In this document: piece after piece, positions 17,964-26,342 of the stretch
Layout of the letters: every line of letters begins with the position of its first letter
Position numbering within the stretch: position 1 is the first letter of the stretch
Position numbers and translations under genes: made by a program
Notes under the pieces: generated by a model
What the model saw: only the letters and a program-made list of their open reading frames with translations
What the model was told of the DNA's origin: nothing
Database searches by the model: none
DNA from: Azospirillum oryzae
GTDB lineage: Bacteria > Pseudomonadota > Alphaproteobacteria > Azospirillales > Azospirillaceae
Assembly (NCBI RefSeq): GCF_008364795.1
Contig: NZ_VTTM01000005.1
Location: 248,001 to 312,000, forward strand
DNA: 64,000 nucleotides
Direction of reading: 5' to 3'

Positions 17964-19546
17964 CCGCAGTCCTTTCCCTGCGCAACTATACGCTCGACTA
18001 CCTCACCGGCAGCCGTCCCTTGCGGGTCCTGCAGGACATCACCCTCGACATCGCGCCCGGCGAGGTGCTGGGGCTGGTCGGCGAATCCGGCTCGGGCAAG
18101 AGCACGCTGGCCTGGGCGATAATGCGCCACCTGCCGAAGAACGCCCGCGAGCTGTCGGGCAGCATCCGGCTCGGCGACACCGACCTGCGGAGCCTGCCGC
18201 CGCGCGAGCTGACCCGTATCCGCGGCCGGCGCATCGGCATGGTGTTCCAGGATCCCTCGACCGCGCTGAACCCGACGCTGACCGTCGGCCGGCAGGTGAT
18301 GGAGACGCTGGTCAACAACCGCGGCCTTGGCCGGCGCGAAGCCTGGGATCTGGCGCTGGAACTGCTGGGCCATGTCGAGCTGCGCGACCCCGAGGCGCTG
18401 ATGCGGCGCTATCCGCACGAGATCTCGGGCGGCGAGAAGCAGCGCATCCTGATCGCCACCGCCTTCGGCTGCCGGCCCGAGCTGATCGTCTTCGACGAGC
18501 CGACCACGGCGCTCGACGTCATCACCGGCGCCCGTATCCTCGACCTCTTCGCCCGGCTGCGCGCCGAGACCGGGGTCGCGGCGCTCTACATCTCGCACGA
18601 CCTCGCCCTGGTCTCGCGCGTTGCCGACCGGGTGGCGGTGATGAAGAAAGGCCAGCTGGTGGAGGAGGCGCCGGCCGCCTCGATCTTCGCCCGCCCCGCC
18701 CACGAGGAAACCCGCAAGCTGGTGGCGGCGGTGCCGCGCCCGGAAAACCGGCTGGTTCACGACCGTCCGGGGGACCGCGTCCTGCTCGCCGCCGAGGCGG
18801 TCTCGGTCCGCTATACCCGCCGGCGCCTGTTCCGTCCGCCCCCGCCGCCGGCGACCAGGGCAGTCGGCTTCGACATCAAGGCCGGCGAGATCCTGGGCAT
18901 CGTCGGCGAGTCCGGCTCCGGAAAATCCTCCATCGCACGGGCGCTGACCGGTCTGGCCGACTTCTCCGGCGGCATCCGCTTCGACGGCCGGCCGATCGGC
19001 TCGGCCCGCGACATGGACGGCGCCTATCGCCGCGCGGTGCAGATCGTCTTCCAGCATCCCGACGGCTCGCTGAACCCGCGCCAGACGGTGGGGGAGATCC
19101 TGTCCCGTCCGCTGAAGCTGTTCGGCACCGGCCAAGCCAATCTGAGCGCCGAGATCGGCCGGCTGCTGGAACAGGTGCGGCTGCCGGCCGCCTACGCCAC
19201 GCGCTGGCCGCACCAGCTCTCCGGCGGCGAGAAGCAGCGCGTCGCCATCGCCCGTGCCTTCGCCGCCCGGCCGTCGCTGGTCATCTGCGACGAGATCACC
19301 GCCCCGCTCGACGTGTCGGTGCAGGCCTCGATCATCGAACTGCTGCTGGCTCTGCGGGCCGAGACCGGGGCTGCCTACCTCTTCATCACCCACGACATCA
19401 ACCTGATCCGCCAGATCGCCCACCGCATCGCCGTGATGCGCCGGGGCGAGCTGGTCGATCTGCTGCCCATCGACGCGGTCGACGCCGACCATGTCCACCC
19501 CTACACGCGCGACCTGATGGCCGCCTCGCCGACCCCGGTCGGCTGA
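17960..19546 (+). CDS. Fused dipeptide-type ABC ATPase (DppD-DppF fusion)
   Basis: A 528-residue protein with two complete ATPase domains that are separate genes (dppD, dppF) in many bacteria. Domain 1 (about 1-260): G-E-S-G-S-G-K-S-T, I-S-G-G-E-K-Q-R, F-D-E-P-T. Domain 2 (about 275-520): G-E-S-G-S-G-K-S-S, L-S-G-G-E-K-Q-R and C-D-E-I-T, a Walker B in which the usual Pro is Ile. The oligopeptide-transporter C-terminal extension after domain 1 is short. It energises uptake through the two permeases. Confidence 0.93.
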   Translation: MTAVLSLRNYTLDYLTGSRPLRVLQDITLDIAPGEVLGLVGESGSGKSTLAWAIMRHLPKNARELSGSIRLGDTDLRSLPPRELTRIRGRRIGMVFQDPSTALNPTLTVGRQVMETLVNNRGLGRREAWDLALELLGHVELRDPEALMRRYPHEISGGEKQRILIATAFGCRPELIVFDEPTTALDVITGARILDLFARLRAETGVAALYISHDLALVSRVADRVAVMKKGQLVEEAPAASIFARPAHEETRKLVAAVPRPENRLVHDRPGDRVLLAAEAVSVRYTRRRLFRPPPPPATRAVGFDIKAGEILGIVGESGSGKSSIARALTGLADFSGGIRFDGRPIGSARDMDGAYRRAVQIVFQHPDGSLNPRQTVGEILSRPLKLFGTGQANLSAEIGRLLEQVRLPAAYATRWPHQLSGGEKQRVAIARAFAARPSLVICDEITAPLDVSVQASIIELLLALRAETGAAYLFITHDINLIRQIAHRIAVMRRGELVDLLPIDAVDADHVHPYTRDLMAASPTPVG

Positions 19547-19565
19547 CCCGCTAGGAACTTCCCCC

Positions 19566-20777
19566 ATGGACACCGCAGAGATTCTCGCCCGGCTCGACAC
19601 CGATGCCGCCCTCGCCTTCCTCTCCCGCATGGTCCAGCACAAGAGCTACAGCCAGACCGAGGGGGAGCGCGAGCTGGCCCGCTTCATGGCCGCCTCGATG
19701 TCGGGCCTGGGGCTGGAGGCGGAGCTGACGCCGGTGCCCGGCGGGCGGGTGAATGCCGTCGGCCGCTGGCGCGGCACCGGCGGCGGCAAGAGCCTGCTGT
19801 TCAACGGCCACATCGACACCAACCCGGTGACCGAGGGCTGGACCGTCGATCCCTGGGGCGGAAAGATCGACGACAAGTTCATCTACGGCATCGGCTGCTC
19901 CAACATGAAGGCGGGCGACGCCGCCTATTTCTGCGCGGTGAAGACGCTGATGGACGCCGGGGTGAAGTTGCGCGGTGACGTCATCCTGACCTATGTGGTT
20001 GGCGAGCTTCAGGGTGGTGTCGGCACGCTTGCGCTGATGGACCAGGGGCTGCGCGCCGACTGTTTCATCAACAGCGAGCCGACCGACCTGCAGGCGATGA
20101 CGATGCACGCGGCGGCATTGAGCTTCGTAATCGAGCTGGTCGGCGACACCCGCCACCTGTCCAAGCGCGACGAGGCGATCGACGCCATCGCCGCCGCCTG
20201 CGACCTGATCCCGCGACTGAACGCCCTGGCCCTGTCCGGCGCCAAGTCGCCGGAGCACGCGACGATCAACCGCGTCCATGTCGGCGTGGTCCACGGCGCG
20301 CTCGGCAAGGAACTGCACGAGTGGCGCTCGCCGCAGGTCGCCGACTTCGTGCGGATCAAGGGCTCGGCCCGCTATGCCACCGGCCAGAGCGAGGACGGGG
20401 CGCTGGCCGACCTGCGGCGCGAACTGAAGGCGCTGGAGGCGCGCTTCCCAGGGCTGAAGGCCACAGTGTTTTCCGAGGACCGCGGCGGCACGCCGACCAT
20501 GCCGACCTTCGAGGTGGCGAAGGACAGCCAGATCGTGCAGGCGGTGAACCGCGCCTACCGCGCGGTGCGCGGCACCGACCAGCCGACCGGCGCCATCACC
20601 CCGCCCGGCTTCTACGGCACCGACGCCGGCCACCTGCAACATGCCGGCGGCATGGAGGGCGTCGTCTGCGGTCCGGGAGGACGCTACAACACCATGCCGG
20701 ACGAGCGGGTCGACATCGACGACTATCTCGACATGATCCGCGTCTACATGCTGACCATCATGGAAATCTGCGGATGA
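19566..20777 (+). CDS. M20-fold protein with altered metal-binding residues
   Basis: A 403-residue protein with clear M20 architecture (catalytic domain with inserted dimerisation domain), but canonical metal ligands are changed. The first His/Asp are present in G-H-I-D-T (82-84). The bridging Asp of D-M-K is Asn113 in C-S-N-M-K-A-G. The Glu-Glu pair is Glu147-Leu148 in V-G-E-L-Q-G-G. The C-terminal ligand His is Asn375 in Y-N-T-M-P-D-E. It may bind one metal, a different cofactor, or act without hydrolysis. It begins 19 bases after the transporter ATPase and overlaps the M24-like gene by four bases. Confidence 0.82.
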   Translation: MDTAEILARLDTDAALAFLSRMVQHKSYSQTEGERELARFMAASMSGLGLEAELTPVPGGRVNAVGRWRGTGGGKSLLFNGHIDTNPVTEGWTVDPWGGKIDDKFIYGIGCSNMKAGDAAYFCAVKTLMDAGVKLRGDVILTYVVGELQGGVGTLALMDQGLRADCFINSEPTDLQAMTMHAAALSFVIELVGDTRHLSKRDEAIDAIAAACDLIPRLNALALSGAKSPEHATINRVHVGVVHGALGKELHEWRSPQVADFVRIKGSARYATGQSEDGALADLRRELKALEARFPGLKATVFSEDRGGTPTMPTFEVAKDSQIVQAVNRAYRAVRGTDQPTGAITPPGFYGTDAGHLQHAGGMEGVVCGPGGRYNTMPDERVDIDDYLDMIRVYMLTIMEICG

Positions 20778-21898
20778 GCGGCGACAGGGCCGAGTGCTTC
20801 GCGCCGCGGATGGCCCGGCTGCGCGACGCCATGGCGGTCGCGGGTTGCGATGCCTTCCTGGCCGACCATGCCGAGCTGATCGCCTGGATCGGCGGCTACA
20901 CCGTGTCGGAAACGCTCTACCGCGCCGTCATCGTGCCGATGGACGGCACCCCCTGTTTCGTCCTGCGCTCCATCGATGCCGGCCCCTGCCGCTCCGGGGT
21001 GTGGTTCAGCGACGTGGCGACATTCGACGACCATGAAGACCCACATGGCGCGGTGGCGAATGCGCTCGCTGCGCGCGGCCTCGCCGGCGCGCGGATCGGC
21101 GTCGATCCGATGTCTTACGGCCACACCGTCGCCACCGCGCAACGCCTTGCCGACCTGCTCCCCGAAGCCCGCTTCGTTCCGTTGCCGGGGCTGAGCGACC
21201 GTCTGCGCGCCTGCAAGTTCGCCGCCGAGGTCGATGCCATCGCGGCGGCGGCGGCCATCGCCGACCAGTGCATGCTGGGGTTGGAAGGCAACATCCATCC
21301 CGGCCTGACGGTGCGGGAGGTGGCGGCGATGGCGGCGGCGGCACAACTCCGGCTTGGTGCCGACGACGGCGGCCCTGGGCCGATTCTGGTGTCGGGCGGC
21401 CATGTCGATTTCCTGCACGGCAGCGGTCTCGACCGGACGCTGATGCCGGGCGATATCCTGCATGTCGAGTTGACACCGCGGGTCGGCAACTATGGTGCCC
21501 GGCTGATGCGGCCCGTCTTCGTCGGAGACCCGCCGGCCGGAGCAGCCGAGACCTTCAACCTTCTAGCGACGCTTCAGGACCGGCAGATCGCCGCCATGCG
21601 GCCGGGGGCCCTGGCGCGCGATGTCGATGCCCTGTTGCGGACGGCCGTAGTGGCCGCCGGGCTGCGGCCCGATTACAGCAACGTGACCGGCTACGCCATG
21701 GGCCTCTACGCCCGCACGCCGCGGCCGAGCGACTTCTCGCAGTCCTTCCACCCCGCAGCCGACTTCGTTCTGGAATCGGGTCAGGTGTTCCACATGTATG
21801 CGTCGGCGCGCGGCGTGGCCATGAGCGAAACCGTCCTGGTGACCAACACTGGTCCGCGCCGGCTGACCGCCTGCCCGCGCCGACCGATGCAAAGCTGA
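20774..21898 (+). CDS. M24-fold (creatinase/Xaa-Pro peptidase-like) protein with degenerate metal site
   Basis: A 374-residue protein with the two-domain creatinase/prolidase layout: N-terminal creatinase-like domain to about residue 140, then a pita-bread domain. The five M24 metal ligands are mostly lost: the first Asp is Glu232 (H-V-E-L-T-P), the second is Ala242 (Y-G-A-R-L-M-R-P), and the His of G-H-G-I-G-L corresponds to Tyr307 (G-Y-A-M-G-L). Only the last Glu (Glu352 in S-E-T-V-L-V-T) is kept. Creatinase itself is a non-metal member, so a metal-independent C-N hydrolase is possible. Last gene of the import operon. Confidence 0.8.
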   Translation: MSGDRAECFAPRMARLRDAMAVAGCDAFLADHAELIAWIGGYTVSETLYRAVIVPMDGTPCFVLRSIDAGPCRSGVWFSDVATFDDHEDPHGAVANALAARGLAGARIGVDPMSYGHTVATAQRLADLLPEARFVPLPGLSDRLRACKFAAEVDAIAAAAAIADQCMLGLEGNIHPGLTVREVAAMAAAAQLRLGADDGGPGPILVSGGHVDFLHGSGLDRTLMPGDILHVELTPRVGNYGARLMRPVFVGDPPAGAAETFNLLATLQDRQIAAMRPGALARDVDALLRTAVVAAGLRPDYSNVTGYAMGLYARTPRPSDFSQSFHPAADFVLESGQVFHMYASARGVAMSETVLVTNTGPRRLTACPRRPMQS

Positions 21899-22184
21899 GC
21901 GTTGGTCACCCTGAACCGCAGTTCAGAGCGCGCCATACGGCCGGGGACGACATGGACGCGGCGGAGCAACGTCGTCGTGCGCCATTCGACCAGGTGTCGG
22001 CGCAGGAGCGAGCCCGAGGCACGCCCATACGCTGGCAGGAGGTCGCGCCACTGGACGCCGTCACGCAGGAAGAAGCGAAGGGCCGCGTCCCGATCGCAAT
22101 GAAAGCAGAGTGTGATGTCGAGTCGATATATTGGGCGGTTGTAGACACTCCGTTCAGCGCGTCGGAGCAGATCGGCCGGGGGGT
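21899..22184 (+). other. Gap with a doubtful small reading frame before an IS6 remnant
   Basis: After the M24-like stop there is an ATG at 21952 opening a frame that starts M-D-A-A-E-Q-R-R-R-A-P-F and runs into the IS6 remnant. It has no convincing ribosome site or family resemblance and may be the 5' end of a gene cut by the insertion. Confidence 0.3.
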
Positions 22185-22579
22185 GCCCGGCCTTGCTTTT
22201 TCAGCAGCTTGCGCAGCAGACGCTTGGCTGCCTTGGTGGCGCGCCGGCTCTGGAGCAGGGCGTCGAGAACGAAGCCGTCCTGATCGACCGCCCGCCAGAG
22301 GTAACGTTTGCGGCCGCCGATAGTCAGGACGACCTCGTCGAGGTGCCACTTGTCGCCCCGCCGTGGCGCCCGGCGGCGCAACCGGGCGGCGATCTCAGGG
22401 CCGAACTTTCGGCCCCACTGGCGCACCGTCTTGTGGCTGACGGTGATGCCGCGCGCCGCCAGCATCTCTTCGACCATCCGCAGGCTGAGCGGAAAGCGGA
22501 AGTACAGCCAAACCGCCGTCGCAATGATCTCGGCGGGATAGGGGTAGCCGGCGTAACGGGGATCGCGGCGCGTCGTCAT
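22154..22579 (-). pseudogene. IS6-family transposase, N-terminal remnant
   Basis: The first 120 or so residues are an IS6-type DDE transposase: Y-P-A-E-I-I-A-T-A-V-W-L-Y, R-G-I-T-V-S-H-K-T-V-R-Q-W and W-H-L-D-E-V with the first catalytic Asp. The family sequence stops after K-K-Q-G-R-A-P, where R-V-L-V-T-D with the second Asp would be expected. The remaining residues are read-through into unrelated DNA. A full IS6 transposase is about 230 residues, so the C-terminal half with the other catalytic residues is gone and the protein cannot act. Confidence 0.85.
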
Positions 22580-22645
22580 GCCGTCCCATATTCCGCACAG
22601 CCCGCCACGGCAACTGGGTGGTCAACGAGTTGACGGTGCCAGATG
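22185..22645 (-). mobile_element. IS6-family remnant
   Basis: On the minus strand the remnant opens with GGCACCGTCAACTC (plus strand about 22632-22645), matching the GGCAC-type terminal repeat of IS6 elements 65 bases before the transposase start. The other end is missing; homology ends near 22185. It lies 22 bases from the LysR stop at 22668. Confidence 0.7.
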
Positions 22646-22667
22646 GGGGCATCCTGGCGATGTCGGC

Positions 22668-23579
22668 TCAACGCGGCATGCGACTTTGCGGCGTTTGATA
22701 AACCTCGCTGAAGTGGGTGCGGAACAGCCGCATGGCAGGTGTCAGCTCCACCCCTTGCCGCCAGGCCAGGCCGACGTCCATCGCCGGAACCCGCTCCCGC
22801 ATGATGATGGTTTCGATCCGTTTGCCCTCCAACGACCACGGTCGGTAGACCATGTCGGACAGGATGGTCACGCCCTGGCCGTTGGCGACCGTCGAGCGCA
22901 CGGCTTCGATCGACGAGGTGCGCAGCCGGACATTGGGGCGGAAGGGTGAGGCGCTCCAGTAGCGGGTGGTCCAGTGGGCGGCCTCGTCGACGGTCAGCAT
23001 GATGTAGGGATGTTCCGCCACGTCCTGCAGCCCCACCGAATCAAGTTCGAGCAGCCGGTGCCCGGCCGGCACCCACAGGCGCCGCTGGCTTCCGATCAGC
23101 GTTTCGGTCGTCAGCTCCGGATTGCTGATGTTGGAGGTCAGGACCACCGCCATGTCGAGCCGGCCGGTGATCAGATTGTCTTCGATCATCTCGCGCGTCA
23201 GCTCGTGGATATGGATGCGCAGATTGGGGTAGCGCCGCTCCAGCCGCTCCAGATGCTGCGGCAGGAAATATCCGAGAACCGTATAGCTGGCACCGATGGA
23301 CAGGCTGCCGGCCACCTCCGCCGCCGTATCGGCTGGATGCAGCGCCTCCTCCACGCTCGCCATGATGCGATGGCTCGCGGCCAGGAAGCGGCGGCCGGTG
23401 TCGGTCAGCTCCATGCCCTGTGCGGTGCGGACGAACAGACGCCCGCCCACTTCCGCCTCCAACTCCTTGATGGCCGAAGTGATGGCCGACTGCGAAATCG
23501 ACAGCTCGCGTGCCGCCCGCGACACCTGCCCCAGATTGGCGGTAGCGACGAAATATTTCACATGGCGGAAATTCAGCAT
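22668..23579 (-). CDS. LysR-type regulator of the lactam/biotin-carboxylase cluster
   Basis: A 303-residue LysR protein: HTH residues 1-60 with V-S-R-A-A-R-E-L-S-I-S-Q-S-A-I-T-S, and effector-binding domain from about residue 90 (L-S-I-G-A-S-Y-T-V). It is divergent from pxpA, with a 275-base gap that contains a 15-base palindrome, the standard arrangement for a LysR activator that also controls its own gene. Confidence 0.92.
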   Translation of the reverse strand: MLNFRHVKYFVATANLGQVSRAARELSISQSAITSAIKELEAEVGGRLFVRTAQGMELTDTGRRFLAASHRIMASVEEALHPADTAAEVAGSLSIGASYTVLGYFLPQHLERLERRYPNLRIHIHELTREMIEDNLITGRLDMAVVLTSNISNPELTTETLIGSQRRLWVPAGHRLLELDSVGLQDVAEHPYIMLTVDEAAHWTTRYWSASPFRPNVRLRTSSIEAVRSTVANGQGVTILSDMVYRPWSLEGKRIETIIMRERVPAMDVGLAWRQGVELTPAMRLFRTHFSEVYQTPQSRMPR

Positions 23580-23854
23580 GTTGAACCCCGGATTTTGACA
23601 TGGGCTGATATCGAAAAATCAGAATATGCACAAATCCTGCACAGGAGCATCCAGCCTAGTACCGGCGTGATTCTGCTGATCTGCCTGATTATCAGGCGGA
23701 TTTTGACCGCAGAAAAACAGATAAAGCAATCGCATAAATTAGAAATTGCAAAGAACAGGGAACAACATACGCTCATATGGCAAGGCAGCCATTCCACAGA
23801 CTCATCTCTGGGGCTTAGCGCCCCGGTTCCGTAAGCAAGCAAGGGAGTAAGGCG
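23580..23854. promoter_or_regulatory. Divergent promoter region between lysR and pxpA
   Basis: 275 bases, markedly AT-richer than the flanking genes. It holds the palindrome at 23683-23697 and an AAGGGAG ribosome site at 23841-23847 that fixes the TTG start of pxpA. Confidence 0.6.
23683..23697. promoter_or_regulatory. LysR operator candidate
   Basis: GCCTGA-TTA-TCAGGC, a perfect 6-3-6 inverted repeat placed 104 bases from the LysR start and about 158 bases from pxpA. The spacing from both genes suits a LysR recognition site. Confidence 0.5.
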
Positions 23855-24640
23855 TTGGCTCGTACAATGGTCGATCTCAACTGTGACCTCGGCGAGGGGT
23901 ACGGCCAGTGGACGCTCGGCGAGGCCTCCGACGACGCGCTGATGGACCTCATCAGCTCGGCCAATGTCGCCACCGGCTTCCATGCCGGCGATCCCAATCT
24001 GATGGATCGGGTGGTGCGGCTGGGGGTTGAGCGCGGCGTGGCCCTGGGCGCCCACCCCGGCTACCGCGACCTGCAGGGCTTCGGCCGCCGCGTCATCCAG
24101 GCCAAGCCCGAAGAACTGGTGAACGACATCCTCTATCAGGTCGGCGCACTGCGCGAATTCGCCCGCCGCCACGGTACCCGGCTGCAGCACATCAAGCCGC
24201 ATGGCGCCCTCTACATGGAAGCGGCGAAGGACGAGACGCTGTCTCGCCTGATGGTCGAGGCGCTGCTGAAGTCGAGCCCCGATACGCTGCTGTTCTGCAT
24301 GGACGTGTCGAAGACCTGTGCCGTCGCCGAGGCGGCCGGCCTGCCGGTCATCCGCGAATTCTATGCCGACCGCGACTATGACCGCAGCGGCTCCATCGTC
24401 TTCGCCCGCCGGATGCGGCCGCTCGACCCGGCGGAGGTCGCCGACAAATGCCTCCGCGCCTGCCGCGACGGCAAGGTACGGACAGTGGAGGGCGACGACA
24501 TCGACATCGCTTTCGACTCGATCTGCTTCCACTCCGACACGCCGGGCGCGCTTGCGATCGGTACCGCCGTGCGCAATGCCCTGCTGAACGCAGGATTGCG
24601 CATCGTCGCGGCCGCCGATCTGGTCGCCCAGAAGCGCTGA
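23855..24640 (+). CDS. pxpA: LamB/YcsF family protein, 5-oxoprolinase subunit A-like
   Basis: A 261-residue PxpA (YcsF) protein: [12 protein letters not shown] at the N-terminus, [23 protein letters not shown] and a final C-F-H-S-D-T-P-G-A. PxpA works with PxpB and PxpC in ATP-dependent opening of 5-oxoproline, and relatives act on other lactams or amides. I use the TTG at 23855 because AAGGGAG lies seven bases before it; the ATG at 23867 is too far from that site. First gene of the operon opposite the LysR gene. Confidence 0.9.
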   Translation: MARTMVDLNCDLGEGYGQWTLGEASDDALMDLISSANVATGFHAGDPNLMDRVVRLGVERGVALGAHPGYRDLQGFGRRVIQAKPEELVNDILYQVGALREFARRHGTRLQHIKPHGALYMEAAKDETLSRLMVEALLKSSPDTLLFCMDVSKTCAVAEAAGLPVIREFYADRDYDRSGSIVFARRMRPLDPAEVADKCLRACRDGKVRTVEGDDIDIAFDSICFHSDTPGALAIGTAVRNALLNAGLRIVAAADLVAQKR

Positions 24641-24711
24641 CATCATCCGGTCTTTCCAGTCCCGCCCCAGATGGCCCGCCCCAGACTGCCCGTTGAAGAA
24701 GGAATGTTTCG

Positions 24712-24948
24712 ATGCCCGAGATCCGCTCCCCCCTTCCCGGCTCCTTCTATCGGCGCCCCGCCCCCGGCCAGCCACCCTTCAAGGAGGTCGGCGACCGGGT
24801 GGAGCCGGGCGACGTCATCGGTCTCGTCGAGGTGATGAAGAGCTTCAACGAGATCCGCGCCGACGTCGCCGGGACCATCCTGAGCTTTGCCGTGGAGGAC
24901 GAGGAGCCGGTGATGGCCGGCGCCGTCCTCGTCGAGCTGGAAGGCTGA
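24712..24948 (+). CDS. Small biotin carboxyl carrier protein
   Basis: A 78-residue free-standing biotinyl domain. Lys43 in E-V-M-K-S-F-N-E-I is the biotinylation site (usually E-A-M-K-M), flanked by the G-D-V-I-G-L and G-A-V-L-V-E-L turns of the lipoyl/biotinyl fold. It is about half the length of the housekeeping AccB and lacks its N-terminal dimerisation part. It lies between pxpA and the biotin carboxylase and would shuttle the carboxyl group to the PxpB/PxpC-type partner. Confidence 0.88.
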   Translation: MPEIRSPLPGSFYRRPAPGQPPFKEVGDRVEPGDVIGLVEVMKSFNEIRADVAGTILSFAVEDEEPVMAGAVLVELEG

Positions 24949-24953
24949 CGGCA

Positions 24954-26333
24954 ATGACGATCCGTCGCCTGTTCATCGCCAACCGCGGCGAGATCGCGGT
25001 GCGGATCATCCGCGCCGCCAAGAGCCTGGGGATCGAGACGGTCCAGGCTTTTTCCGAAGCCGACCGCGACATGCTGGCGGTCAAGCTGGCCGACAAGGCC
25101 GTCTGCATCGGCCGCCCGGCCGCCCGGCATTCCTATCTCGATGCGGCGGGGCTGGTGTCCGCGGCGCGGAAGGCCGGCTGCGACGCCGTCCATCCCGGCT
25201 ACGGCTTCCTGTCTGAGAATGCCGACTTCGCCGAGATGGTCGAGAGCTTCGGCATGGTCTTCGTCGGTCCCAAGGCCGACACCATCCGACGCATGGGCGA
25301 CAAGGCCGCCGCCCGCGAGGCGGCCATCGCCGCCGGGGTGCCGGTGGTGCCTGGATCACAGGGCCGCGTCGCCGATGTCGATGCGGCACTCGTCGCCGCG
25401 GAATCCATCGGCTATCCGGTGATGATCAAGGCGGCGGCTGGCGGGGGCGGGCGCGGTATCCGCATCGCCGAGACTCCCGATGAGCTGCGCCGCCTCGCCC
25501 CGCAGGCCCAGTCGGAGGCACAGGCTGCCTTCGGCGACGGTGGGCTCTATCTGGAACGGGTGATCGAGAATGCCCGCCATATCGAGGTGCAGATTCTCGG
25601 CGACAGTACCCGCGCCATCCACTGTTTCGAGCGCGAATGCTCGTTGCAGCGCCGCCGTCAGAAGGTGTGGGAGGAGGCACCCGCCGCCTGCCTGGACGAG
25701 GCCACCCGTGCGCGGCTCTGCGCCTCGGCGGTGGCGCTGGCCGAAAGCGTCGGCTATCGCGGCGCCGGCACGCTGGAATATCTCTACGACGAGCCGACCG
25801 GCGCCTTCTACTTCATCGAGATGAACACCCGCATCCAGGTCGAGCATCCGGTGACCGAGATGATCACCGGCATCGATCTGGTGGCGGCGATGATCCGCAT
25901 CGCCGGGGGCGAGCCGCTGCCCGTCACCCAGGATCAGGTGACGCGGACCGGACACGCGATCGAGGTGCGCATCAATGCCGAGGATCCGGCCGCCGGTTTC
26001 CTGCCCAGTCCCGGCACCGTCGAACACCTGTCGCTGCCCGCCGATCCGGCGGTCCGCTTCGACGGCATGGTCTATGAAGGCTATACGGTTCCGCCCTTCT
26101 ACGACTCCCTGCTCGGCAAGCTGATCGTCCATGGCGCAACGCGGGACGAAGCCATCGACCGCATGGCGGCGGCACTGGAGGGCTTCACCCTCACTGGACT
26201 GAAGACCACCGTGCCGCTGCACAAGGCGCTGGCCGCCGATCCGGATGTCCGAACGGGCAAGGCGCACACCCGGTTCCTGGAAGGCTGGCTGGCCGGGAAC
26301 CCTGCATTCAATCCCCCGAAGGCCGCGCAATAG
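24954..26333 (+). CDS. Biotin carboxylase (AccC-like)
   Basis: A 459-residue ATP-grasp enzyme that carboxylates biotin using bicarbonate and ATP. Start is the ATG at 24954, five bases after the carrier stop. Signatures: I-A-N-R-G-E-I-A-V-R at the N-terminus, H-P-G-Y-G-F-L-S-E-N, K-A-A-A-G-G-G-G-R-G for ATP, and E-M-N-T-R-I-Q-V-E-H-P-V-T-E with the catalytic/biotin residues. The presence of a dedicated carboxylase and carrier in a pxp operon points to a urea-carboxylase-like reaction rather than a housekeeping acetyl-CoA carboxylase. Confidence 0.93.
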   Translation: MTIRRLFIANRGEIAVRIIRAAKSLGIETVQAFSEADRDMLAVKLADKAVCIGRPAARHSYLDAAGLVSAARKAGCDAVHPGYGFLSENADFAEMVESFGMVFVGPKADTIRRMGDKAAAREAAIAAGVPVVPGSQGRVADVDAALVAAESIGYPVMIKAAAGGGGRGIRIAETPDELRRLAPQAQSEAQAAFGDGGLYLERVIENARHIEVQILGDSTRAIHCFERECSLQRRRQKVWEEAPAACLDEATRARLCASAVALAESVGYRGAGTLEYLYDEPTGAFYFIEMNTRIQVEHPVTEMITGIDLVAAMIRIAGGEPLPVTQDQVTRTGHAIEVRINAEDPAAGFLPSPGTVEHLSLPADPAVRFDGMVYEGYTVPPFYDSLLGKLIVHGATRDEAIDRMAAALEGFTLTGLKTTVPLHKALAADPDVRTGKAHTRFLEGWLAGNPAFNPPKAAQ

Positions 26334-26342
26334 GAGCACCGG

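Noticed and set aside
21952..22323. A possible small protein after the M24-like gene
   Set aside because: No ribosome site and no recognisable family; the frame continues antisense through the IS6 remnant, so I list the stretch only as a doubtful gap.
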